A DNA stretch of 64,000 nt from Megamerina dolium (Eukaryota > Arthropoda > Insecta > Diptera > Megamerinidae). Both the position numbers and the translations under genes were made by a program. The stretch is from assembly GCA_963854835.1 (NCBI GenBank), contig OY978530.1, positions 12,610,609 to 12,674,608 on the forward strand. Reading direction: 5' to 3'. Under the pieces are notes generated by a model. That model saw only the letters and a program-made list of their open reading frames with translations, searched no databases and had not been told where the DNA came from. Positions 1 through 8,974 of this stretch are shown in pieces (the first letter of the stretch is position 1; each line of letters starts with the position of its first letter).

Positions 1-68
1 GAATTGAACTTAGATTTCAGGAAATTTCCGGAGCTATTAATGACAAAGTCACAGAGCTGAAAGAACAC

Positions 69-2441
69 GTGGATGAGTTGGATGATAAGCTGAAGGAACA
101 TGTCGACGACTGGGAAGACAAGTTCGAGAAATTACTGCACGAACTCAATCAACTAAAAATAAATGGAACAGCCACATCAGTGATTAGAGATTCAAGTACA
201 ATCAAATTAAAGCCACCAACATTTGACGGAAGCACGCCATTCAACATCTTCAAGCTTCAATTCGAGACAACAGCTTCGAAGAATCAATGGGATGACAGCG
301 ACAAGACTGCTGCTTTAATAGTCGCATTAAAAGGTAATGCTTCCGAGGTGTTACAGATGGTTCCAGAGAAAGATCGTGGTAGCTATCAGTCACTGATGAA
401 CACACTCCAGCGGAAATATGGAAATGAATACAAGAGTCAGTTACATCGAGTGGAGTTAAGATCGCGAGTGCAACGGAGTAATGAAAGCTTGCATGAATTC
501 GCTTCTGACATTGAGCGCTTATGTCATCTTGCATTCTCTGGTAATTCGGAAGAGTTCGTCGAAAAAATCAAAATAGAGGCTTTCATAGATGGCATACGTG
601 ATGGAGAGACAAAGCGTGCCCTAGTCATGTCACCAAGGAATACTTATGCCGAAACAGTCAGTAGTGCCTTGACGTTTGAAGCCGCCAGTTTGATGTGTCG
701 ACCAATACAACGGGTACGCCAACTAGAAACAGAAACAGCAGATCTGGTTGAAGCAGTGCGTCAGGCAGTAAAATCAGTAGTTCAGCCTGAAGCAAGAGCA
801 GGTCGACGCGAAAACAAATTTAATGGTAAGTGCTTCATTTGCGACAAACGAGGGCATATAGCGCGTGATTGCAATCAATCGAGTATGAAGCCTAAAGAAA
901 GAACAAGGAATCAACACAAAAATAAATTTGCCGGTAAGTGCTTCAAATGCGATCAAAGAGGACACATGGCGCGTAATTGTCGTCATCGTGGTAAGACTGA
1001 TACTCCATATCATCGTACTTGCACCGTAGATAGCAAACATTGCTCTCGGGTAGGAAGCCAGAATCACATTGTTAACCTACGACTTACGAATGTATTATCG
1101 GAAGAGTCATGGACCACCGAACGAGTTCAAGAAGATCAACGGAACGACCCAGATCTCTCAAAGATCATGAAATACAAGGAGCAGGGCATACGTCCAGATT
1201 GGCAAGAGATGGCTAATGAGAGTCCAATAGCAAAGGCATATTGGGCGCAGTGGCAAAGCCTGCACTTACGAGACGGATGTTTATTCAGAGCATGGGAAAG
1301 TGAAGATGGAAAAATCACTAATTATCTTCTAGTGGTACCCAAGGCAAGAATAAATGAAGTGATAGCTGAGTATCACAATGCCTCCATTGGGGGGCATTTG
1401 GGAATCACCAAAACCGTCGAGAAAATAAAGAAACGATTTTATTGGGTTGGATGTCATGACCATGTCGCTGATTGGATTCGGAAGTGTAAGCAATGTGCAA
1501 TGGCCAAAGGTCCCACTAAGAAAAGTCGAGGTAAGATGCACCAATACACCGTGGGTGCTCCATTTGAGCGAATTGCTATGGACATAGCTGGGCCATTTCC
1601 AATAAGCAACGCAGGAAACAAGTATGTTCTGGTGGTTATAGATTACTTCAGTAAATGGCCTGAAGTATACCCCATTCCAAATCAGGAAGCTAGTACAGTT
1701 GCGGATGTATTCGTCAACCAATGGGTTACTCGTTTTGGTGTACCGATGGAGTTACACTCAGACCAAGGTCGACATTTCGAATCAGTTGTATTCCAAGAGA
1801 TATGCCGTATGCTGGGTATATACAAAACTCGTACAACACCTTTGCATCCACAATCTGATGGCATGGTAGAACGATTTAACCGTACCTTGGAGGAATATTT
1901 GAGAAAAGTCGTAGATAAATACCAAAGAGAATGGGATGTACATATACCAATGTTCCTCATGGCATATAGATGCGCACAACATGATACGACGGCTACTACA
2001 CCGGCAATGGCAATTTTTGGAAACGATTTAAGACTGCCAGCTGATTTAAAATTTGGAGTCGTAACACCAACGAGATCAACCGAAGGTAATTATACTAACG
2101 AAAAGCGGGAACAGTTGGATGAAGTACATCGGTTCATCAGAGAGCGGTCGCAGATGATAAGCGATAAGATGAAGGCCAGGTATGACTTGAAAGCAAATTC
2201 AAAAGGGTTCTATGAAGGAGAGCTTGTAATGCTTCATAATCCACAAATAAAGAAAGGCCTGTCCCCTAAACTGCAAACTCTTTGGGAAGGACCATATGAG
2301 ATTATAGCAAAGATAAATGACGTAGTGTATCGTATTCAACGTGCCTGGAATAAAAGAGCAAAGTTTAAAGTAGTGCACTTGGAGCGACTTGCACCATATC
2401 GGGGGGAATTACAAAAACTTGTTCGGGACGAACAAGGTTAA
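69..2441 (+). CDS. Gag-integrase fusion of a gypsy retrotransposon (no protease, RT or RNase H)
   Basis: A 790-residue frame without a stop. Residues about 1-230 are a gag capsid-like region. Two CCHC zinc knuckles follow, at about C255-C268 and C291-C304, which would bind RNA. From about residue 330 the protein is integrase: an HHCC zinc-binding domain (H436, H443, C473, C476), then a DD35E catalytic core with D505, D565 and E601, then a C-terminal domain ending near residue 780. In intact gypsy elements protease, reverse transcriptase and RNase H lie between the knuckles and the integrase. Here they are gone and the junction is in frame. The methionine at 69 need not be the true start, because the frame may begin before the window's useful left edge. 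It could be an internally deleted non-autonomous copy, or less likely a fusion protein kept for use. Confidence 0.85.
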   Translation: MDELDDKLKEHVDDWEDKFEKLLHELNQLKINGTATSVIRDSSTIKLKPPTFDGSTPFNIFKLQFETTASKNQWDDSDKTAALIVALKGNASEVLQMVPEKDRGSYQSLMNTLQRKYGNEYKSQLHRVELRSRVQRSNESLHEFASDIERLCHLAFSGNSEEFVEKIKIEAFIDGIRDGETKRALVMSPRNTYAETVSSALTFEAASLMCRPIQRVRQLETETADLVEAVRQAVKSVVQPEARAGRRENKFNGKCFICDKRGHIARDCNQSSMKPKERTRNQHKNKFAGKCFKCDQRGHMARNCRHRGKTDTPYHRTCTVDSKHCSRVGSQNHIVNLRLTNVLSEESWTTERVQEDQRNDPDLSKIMKYKEQGIRPDWQEMANESPIAKAYWAQWQSLHLRDGCLFRAWESEDGKITNYLLVVPKARINEVIAEYHNASIGGHLGITKTVEKIKKRFYWVGCHDHVADWIRKCKQCAMAKGPTKKSRGKMHQYTVGAPFERIAMDIAGPFPISNAGNKYVLVVIDYFSKWPEVYPIPNQEASTVADVFVNQWVTRFGVPMELHSDQGRHFESVVFQEICRMLGIYKTRTTPLHPQSDGMVERFNRTLEEYLRKVVDKYQREWDVHIPMFLMAYRCAQHDTTATTPAMAIFGNDLRLPADLKFGVVTPTRSTEGNYTNEKREQLDEVHRFIRERSQMISDKMKARYDLKANSKGFYEGELVMLHNPQIKKGLSPKLQTLWEGPYEIIAKINDVVYRIQRAWNKRAKFKVVHLERLAPYRGELQKLVRDEQG

Positions 2442-2452
2442 GAGGAGGGCAG

Positions 2453-2890
2453 TGTAACGAGTATCGATAGTTGGTTACTCATCACTTTTGTGACTGACAC
2501 TATTGGCAGCATCGAAAAGAATGTGAACAAAAAGAAATAAGCGATAACCAGAACAAGTTAACGAGAAAGGAAGAGAAGAATCTCGATAAAGGAAGATTCT
2601 GGGGTGTTGCCAACAGAGTATAAACAGAGCCAGTGTTGAGAAGTGAGACTCAATTTGATCCCGAACGTGGTTGCAGAAACATTGATACAGAGGCAAAAGT
2701 TGCAAATACATTTAAGTGTTATTGTAAATAGTTAATTATAAGCAGAGATGATTGTACATAGAGATTATTAAATAAGTTGTTGCTGTATATAGTTGTATAA
2801 AATAAGTGTTGCAGTCATTATTAACAGAATCCAGTGATCGAACAAGGTAATTCAAATAGAATTAAACGCTCACAGAATAAAAACGTAACA
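2453..2890 (+). repeat. 3' LTR of Gypsy-A
   Basis: The 438-bp segment follows the polypurine tract, begins TGTAAC and ends GTAACA. AT-rich sequence with possible polyadenylation motifs lies around 2765-2815. The partner 5' LTR is outside the window, so the target duplication cannot be read. Confidence 0.75.
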
Positions 2891-3176
2891 ATATTATTGT
2901 TTGGTAATTTCTGTCCTCCTAATAAGAAGCTGTTGCAAATCTTGAAAACCTATCAATGAAAGTCAAAAAGTTAGCTTCTGAGTTAGTATAAATGTCCATG
3001 TGTATTATTTCCTTTGTTTCTTTTGGTGTGCCTATTAGATGAAACTTCGGTTTGATTGGCCTACGGTCGTATTTAACTCGGTTGCGAGTGTCACAATTAT
3101 TTATGAATTTTTGGATTAGTGCTTTCAGGTTAGGAAAATAAATGAGTTTTTTAAGTCTTTCGTAATTTTTATTGAC
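2891..3176 (-). pseudogene. Gypsy-B integrase fragment
   Basis: Minus-strand translation gives the end of the integrase zinc-binding domain (NNCDTRN, with the second cysteine changed) and the beginning of the catalytic core (IIHMDIYTN, then LTFIDRFSRFATA), so the first catalytic aspartate is present. A TAG interrupts the frame just after the ATASY stretch, and similarity continues (EDRNYQTII) up to base 2891, where the Gypsy-A LTR cuts it. Upstream it is cut at 3177-3181 by the BEL-C 3' LTR. Confidence 0.82.
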
Positions 3177-3181
3177 ACCAG

Positions 3182-3725
3182 TGAATACGCGAGGACTGCT
3201 GCCGTGCCGTGATAAGGCCTTGTCGCCACAGTCGCACACAGTTCTCGTTTTAGGTTTATTTTATTGCACTTTCAGTTAACTTTTATTTATATTTTAAATC
3301 TTCACTTGTCCTAACTTTACTCTTATGTTCTTATTTATATTCAGTGTATAAGATTTTATTTAATTATATAGGGAGAAAGAGGGATTAATAATAAAACTAA
3401 ACAACGTGGACGGCCTTGTGCTGTTCAGAGAATCACCCAAAAAAGTATATAAACTCAAAGTTTTAGAAGATTCTAACAAGAGGTATTAACTCATGTTGCA
3501 AAATAAAAAACAAGGCAGAGAGAGAGGAATACAATAAAAAAAGACAGAGAATGTGGGGAAAGAAATAAAGAATTAAAAAATAAGAAAGCGAGAGAGAGAG
3601 AAAAGAATACGAAGATGGGTGACTAGCGGAATGGGAAGAGCCGACATAAACGGTGATGCCGGATCACCAGCTCCAATTCACTCCCAAAATACAATGGCAG
3701 TGCTACGCCATCCGCGCCAGAGAGT
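3182..3725 (-). repeat. 3' LTR of BEL-C (544-bp form)
   Basis: Its outer 140 bases (about 3585-3725) match 42515-42655 closely, including a CACCGTTTAT core and a CT-rich run. Its terminal bases (GGCAGCAGTCCT... GTATTCA on the minus strand) match the end of the short 5' LTR. In between it has about 380 bp that the 5' copy lacks, AT-rich with TATA-like and AATAAA motifs. The start at about 3725 is approximate. Confidence 0.65.
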
Positions 3726-4044
3726 GAGAAATATTAAACAAGATAAAAAAAAAGATTTAAGGTTAATGCTTAAAACTAATGATAAAAAAAATTAACACAA
3801 TTCTATGAAATTCAAATTATAAAAACATCAATTCAGAGAGGACACAGAACAAAAATTTTAAAATGGCATTAAAAATGACAATAAAAAAATGGCGAAAATA
3901 TTAATTTAAAATAACATTCAATTCAATGAAATTTAATTCTTAAGATAAAAGGGGAGCGAACTTAAAGAATAATGGTAATGGGCTAGGCTAAGGCCTGTTC
4001 GCACTACGACCAACTTGGTCTATTGTACACCCCTTCGTAATTAT

Positions 4045-5410
4045 ATATTTAGTATATATAATATATCGAGGAATCGAACCAGCTCCTTCGGGGTTAGCGT
4101 ATGAAGGTTTTCATCTTCTAGTAAATATGAACCTAGGATTTTATGTCTCCTGTGGCCTAGTGCATCACAAGTTGTAATTAAGTGTTCCGTGCACTCTTCC
4201 TCATCAGAGCAGAATCTGCAAGTACTTGTGTTAGATATTCCTATTTTGTGTAGGTGTTTATTGCATTTTTAGTGGGCTGTTGGTGCTCCGGAAAGTAATC
4301 TAAGACTCTTTTTGTTTAAGGTTAGAGCGGTTATTGATCTTTTGGCATCAAAGCTCAGGAATTTTTTGGAGTGGTTGTGACCGCCAATGTCATTCCAATA
4401 TTCTCTGATTTTTTGTTGGATCCATTTTTTGGTATTCTGTTTTATGTTGTTTTTATTGAAGCCAAAGAAGGGGTTGGACTGATAAATGAACCTTCAGTCT
4501 TTTTTTTGCATTTCATTACCTTCGTGTCCTTCAAGTCCTGGCACCCAGATCAGAGAGACCTGATTGTGGCTGGCCAGTTTGTTGAGTACATTTTTGCACT
4601 CTGTGAGGACTTTTGATGTATGTACCTTTTAAGAGCTTTGAGGACTGATTGACTGTCTTAGAGTATTTTAATGTTGTCTCCTTGGAGTCCTTTTTTGGAT
4701 AAGATTTCCACTGTTTCCATTATAGGATAGAGCTTCGCATGGAAAATTGTGGTATTCGAACTTAGTGTTCTTGATTTGTGCGTTCTTGGTCACACTATTC
4801 CTGCTCCTACTCCCTGAAGCGTTTTAAATAAATCTGTGTACCATTTTTGGGAATCATCGTATAACCATATTGGGCTAGCGTTCCACTCCTCTCTTGATGG
4901 GAAAATGACATTGTATCTCTTGGTGAAATTGAGTAGTTGATCTGTGTGGTCAGTTGTCTGTGTCATATGTGTAACATTTCCGACCTTGTTTAAGATCTCT
5001 AGGTGTCCAGTCAGATTACCTGGTTTAAATGTTTCTTTTATATGGATTGAGAATGCTTGCATTGCAGCAGCCCTTGTATCCCTATGCGTAGCGGTGGTAA
5101 GTTTAACAATGATTCCAGCTGGGGTAGTTTTCATAGAGCCTGTAATGCTTAGGCACGGTAGTCTTTGTAATTTTCACAGTTTTAATATAACTTTTGTTTG
5201 ATTGGGTTTTACCCACCATACCAATGCCCCGTGTAGTATGATGGACCTAACCATTTGGGTGTAAATCCAGAAGATCATTTTGGGGCTCACACCTCAGGAT
5301 TTCCTGAAGAAGTTGCTTTGTATTCCAAAGGTTTTTCGTGCCCGTTGTTAATACTGAATTGAGATGTGCTTCCCATGTGAGTTTTTTTTTGAGAAATCCC
5401 ACGGCCAACT
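4045..5410 (-). pseudogene. LOA-like LINE: end of RT, RNase H, C-terminal zinc knuckle
   Basis: Reading leftward from 5410: KKLTWEAHL, then the RT thumb (KMIFWIYTQMVRSIILHG, LQRLPCLSITGSMKTTP). The start of RNase H is W-Y-T-D-L-F-K-T near 4810-4840, where the family has Y-T-D-G-S-K. The C-terminal cysteine motif CRFCSDEEECTEHLITTC is at about 4150-4230. Several frames are needed, so it is not translated as one protein. RNase H in these LINEs removes RNA from the cDNA hybrid. Confidence 0.78.
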
Positions 5411-5643
5411 TACCTGCCCAACTGACCGAGGGGCACGTCCGTATAACGTACGAACCGGTGACCGATCAGTAATGGCCCAGCTGTTCTGAGCACGCGAAGA
5501 AGTAGTAGCAAGTGACTACAAACGAAATTAAAAATACAGCTACGGATCTAATTAATCCAACAGCTGTTCATAAATCAACGTAATTACTAAAACAACATTA
5601 CAAATCATAATTAGTTTAAAGATGAATAAATGAATAACTGTTA

Positions 5644-6019
5644 ATAAAAAAAAATAAATATGTGGAACTTAAAGCCCCAAAGGGCTCATTGGCCGAGCTT
5701 TTCTTCCATTACTGTTGTGCGTCTTAAATTTTGGACAATATTAGAAGGGACCTACTTATTTTAGCCGGTTCCGAACGGCAGAACACTTGTGATATCACTT
5801 TTTCTGAGCTTTGTCACAGAGTTCTTTTAGAAGCTTTCTCATGGCAAGTTGTTACTGTCAGAAGAATTGCCAATTGCTTGCCGACAGGTGGGTACCATTC
5901 GAAAGAAAAATCTTATCGATATTAAATTTGTTATGCATCAGCCGGGGATTGAACCACGACCTACAGATCAGAAGGCGAACACACTAACCACTGAGCTACG
6001 GCACCCACCCAATAATAAC
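5644..6019 (-). mobile_element. tRNA-derived SINE, copy 1
   Basis: Read on the minus strand it begins with a tRNA-like head: box A (TAGCTCAGTGGTTAG) and box B (GGTTCAATCCC) about 5940-6000, the internal promoter for RNA polymerase III. About 270 bp of tRNA-unrelated body follow, then a hairpin (GAGCCC...GGGCTT) and a T/A-rich tail. It is flanked by a 13-bp direct repeat, TGAATAACTGTTA, at 5631-5643 and 6020-6032. It sits in the CR1-like LINE. Confidence 0.88.
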
Positions 6020-6032
6020 TGAATAACTGTTA

Positions 6033-7262
6033 TTGTAGTATTTACACATGCTTCTCGCAGGAGTAAATAATCCAAAGTTACTTTTACACATTGACAACTT
6101 TATTGCATTATAATTTCTCGACGGACGGATTGGCACATATAAATCTCGCTCAAAAAACAAAAACGGAGATTCGTTTTCACCTTTAAGTAACTTTATAACG
6201 AAACAAGCATTTAGCATCGTTCTTCTATTTTTAAGTGTTGGCAATGCTAAAAGTTTGAGATAGTATTCATATGGTGGAAGGTTAACTGAAGGGTCCCAGT
6301 TAAAAGAGCGCAAGGCAAATAACAGGAACTGCTTCTGAACAGATTAAATTATCAATATAGCACCTGTATTCAGGGTTCCAGACAATGGAAGCATACTCAA
6401 GAATTGGAAGGACAAGTGAAATGTAAAGAGTTTTAGTTGCGTGGGGGTCATTAATCTCTTTTGACCATCTCTTAACGAAGCCCAGCTCTACTTTGGCCTT
6501 ATTAACACTAGAATTTACATGCAAATTGAAACGAAGTTTGGGATCCTTGGTAATACCGAGATCAATAAAACTAAAAACACGTTTTAACTGCTGCCCATCA
6601 AGCGAAAACTGATATACTAAAGGTTTTTTCCGTGAAAAAGTCATGAATTTGCATTTATCTAAATTTAATACCATTAGGTTAGTTGAGCACCATTCAGAAT
6701 GAGAGTCTATATCTAATTGCAAACATGTCTGAGAAGCCGATGAATAATGTGTCATGAAAAGCATTAAAATAGTTGAGTGCATAATAGATGATGGAAGATC
6801 ATTTATGACGAGTAAGAAAACGATTGGCCCCAGGTAGCTTCCCTGGGGGACGCCAGAAGGAACATTTATATTTTTGAATAGTCCTTTTTGTAAGAGGTTG
6901 GTTAAATAGGATCTAATCCAGTTTGCAAATATATTAGAGGTGCCAATTAAATCAAGATTTTTTAGCAATAAGTCGTGGTTAACTTTATCGAAAGCCTTGC
7001 AAAAATCAATGCAAATTACATCAGTTTGGAGACCATGAGTAAAGCCTTTAATTACACTGGTAGAAAATTCAAGCAAATTAGTCACAGTGGATTTGCCTTT
7101 CGAAAAACCATGCTGATTTAAAGATACTGCAGACTTCACATTGAAAACAAGTTGCGTGGTTAAGATGGCCTCAAATAATTTAGGTATAACACTTAGCTTT
7201 GCTATACCTCGATAATTAGAAATTTTGGACTTCGAATCGCTCTTGAAAAGCGGAATAATCAA
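6033..7262 (-). pseudogene. CR1-like LINE reverse transcriptase and C-terminal domain
   Basis: Residues read from 7262 show finger and palm motifs: NYRGIAKLSVIPKLFE, the CIDFCKAFDKVNHD block with the first catalytic aspartate, and VPSGVPQGSYLGP. The second catalytic site (usually F-A-D-D) reads F-M-T-H-Y-S-S at about 6760, so activity is lost. The frame shifts near 6305. The tail (PPYEYYLKLLALPTLKNRR to about 6040) is the typical C-terminal region of CR1-group LINEs. Confidence 0.8.
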
Positions 7263-7716
7263 TTAATCCTTCCAACTAATTGGGAAATGCCCAAGCCGGA
7301 GTGAAGCATTGAAAATGTCAGTTAATGGCAAGAAAAGTAAATTTGCGCATGATTTCAGAATGCGGGTCCAGGTAAATACGACAGTTTCAAAGTTTTAAGA
7401 TGTCGCAAAATTTCTTCGGGAGTTATAGAAGGCATGCAACTTGAATTTATTTGTTTGATTGGAAAAGGGTAAGACCAACTGCAATCATATGTTGCTGTTG
7501 AATAAGTAGAACTAAAAAAGTCTGCAAAAAGGTAAGAGATATTTTAATCATCAGTAGATATACAATCCTTCCATATCATTGACGAAGGGAAAAGAGAACT
7601 TTTACGTTTTACATTAACAAAGTCGTAAAACGCTTTCGAGTTTGTCTGGAAATCCATTTTGAGTTTGCTAATGTATTTCTAACAACATTTTGAATTTAGT
7701 GATAAGAATTTACTTC

Positions 7717-8405
7717 TCAAAAGGGAATATTTAAGATAATCGACTGAGTTACCAGATCTTTTGAATAATTTGAAGGCGCGATTTCTCTGATTTTTTTAAA
7801 CTTTGTAGACCAAGCAGGACCTCCTAAATTACAAAAGTGGTTGAGTTTGGGAATACATTTTTCGAAACAGTTATAAAGGATGTTATTAAAATCTGAGACC
7901 CACTCACCCAAATTTGAGTTGGACGTTGACCAGTTTACTGCGGAAAGCATTTTGCATAATTTAACATAGTTTGCTTTTTTAACGCAGAACTGTTGGGAAG
8001 CCTTATTGTAACGTACAGGGCAGAAATATTCTAAAGATAAGCAGATAGTGAGATGATGGCTGTCTTCAGGGATAGCAAATGGATCACAAAGAGATAGAGA
8101 TACATCAAGAGCATCATCTACATATACTAAATCCAAAATTTTGTTATTTTTGTTATAAAAAGAATTTGCTTGTTTTAAGCCAAGCTCAAAGAATTAATCT
8201 AGAAATATATTATAGTATTCACGAGTAGTACATGAAGTTAATTGATTATTTTCATCTAAATTCCAACAAACATGTGGTAAGTTGAAATCACCGAGAGTTA
8301 ACAAAGAAGCATTTAAATTAAGCATATTAAAAACATTCACAACAAGAGAAGTAAGATTAAGATATACGCTGATATCCGAGTTTGGGGGAATGTAAGAGCA
8401 TGTAA
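7717..8405 (-). pseudogene. CR1-like LINE endonuclease fragment
   Basis: Minus-strand pieces give CSYIPPNSDISVYL, then LGDFNLPHVCW (the metal-binding G-D-F-N motif of APE-type endonuclease), then ILDLVYVDD and EDSHHLTI (the S-D-H-H motif that closes the active site). The frame is broken once, at about 8195 (TAA). The N-terminal part of the domain is missing because the copy is 5'-truncated. The linker PAWSTKFKKI leads toward RT. Confidence 0.75.
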
Positions 8406-8443
8406 TATAAATACAAACATTTAGCTCCCAACCAATTTATCCA

Positions 8444-8753
8444 GGACAATCTCTAGATATTTTACCTCTTCCTTCATGGGTATCTCTGTCTCGTTTATTT
8501 TTAATATTGCTATGCTAAATGTGCTTTTTCTGGTGAAGGGGTCGATGGAGTTTTGATGGGGTTAATTAATAACCCCTCTTTCCTACACCACTCCCATGTT
8601 GTATTTAAGGGATCCTACATTAAGTCCCAAGTAGTCCTTTCATGGTTGCGTTTGATTATTATAGATACGTCATCAGCATATCCAATTGTTTTGTACCCTT
8701 TATAGGTAAGGATCTGTATTAGGTCGTCAGTTAGTAGGGACCATAGCAGCGGT
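8444..8753 (-). pseudogene. LOA-like LINE reverse transcriptase, YADD region
   Basis: The minus strand reads PLLWSLLTDDLIQIL, then TIGYADDVSIIIKRN (catalytic YADD), then WEWCRKEGLLINP and, after a frameshift, VKYLEIVLDK. One TAG interrupts it near 8622. The copy is truncated at about 8753. Confidence 0.78.
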
Positions 8754-8974
8754 AAATAAAGAATAAATTATAAAACTATTTCAAAAAAGTATAAAATTAA
8801 AAATAAATTTACAATTCCTCAAAGAATAATTTAGAAGTGAAAATGAGAGGGAAACTTTAACCGAATTCAAAAGAGTATAAGAGATTTAAAAAATAGTAAT
8901 AGTATTAATAATATTAAAAAGAAATATTAAAAGGAAAACAAGCAAATAGAAATACAGTTTAACATAATTTAAAA
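8754..8974. other. A-rich sequence without genes
   Basis: Low-complexity A/T-rich DNA between the truncated LOA-like LINE and the BEL-C integrase. It may be the 3' untranslated part of BEL-C. I see no coding signal. Confidence 0.5.

Larger units (their letters stand above)
1..2890 (+). mobile_element. Gypsy-A: Ty3/gypsy LTR retrotransposon, right part
   Basis: This is the internal region and 3' LTR of a Ty3/gypsy retrotransposon whose left end lies outside the window. It carries one long open frame (gag fused to integrase), a purine-rich polypurine tract at 2442-2452, and an LTR starting TGTAACGA at 2453 and ending GTAACA at 2890. The base after the LTR is in the middle of a minus-strand integrase of another gypsy element (Gypsy-B), so Gypsy-A inserted into that gene. 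Protease, reverse transcriptase and RNase H are absent, so this copy could move only with enzymes supplied from elsewhere. The family name is not known to me. Confidence 0.88.
5411..8443 (-). mobile_element. CR1-like non-LTR retrotransposon, 5'-truncated, inserted in the LOA-like LINE
   Basis: On the minus strand it runs from an endonuclease fragment (8405) through reverse transcriptase to a C-terminal domain (ending about 6033) and a 3' region (about 5411-5630). It is cut by SINE-1. The 5' truncation and the split host frame are those of target-primed insertion. No clear target duplication is seen at its ends. It could equally be called Jockey-superfamily; clade assignment needs a tree. Confidence 0.7.
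3726..8753 (-). mobile_element. LOA-like non-LTR retrotransposon, 5'-truncated and split
   Basis: Two minus-strand pieces (8444-8753 and 3726-5410) are one LINE cut in the middle of its reverse transcriptase by a CR1-like LINE. The first piece has the YADD active-site motif and ends at VKYLEIVLDK. The second resumes with KKLTWEAHL, the expected next motif. RNase H and a C-terminal CCHC knuckle follow, the LOA/R1 arrangement. The 5' end (endonuclease and most of RT) is missing. The 3' boundary next to the BEL-C LTR is a guess. Confidence 0.75.

Noticed and set aside
4371..5201. Plus-strand hydrophobic ORFs resembling membrane proteins.
   Set aside because: They are the opposite strand of the LOA-like RT and RNase H region.
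5935..6010. A tRNA gene-like sequence (also at 19587 and 41880).
   Set aside because: The three copies continue into the same long body and are flanked by target duplications; the acceptor stem does not pair. They are SINE heads, not tRNA genes.
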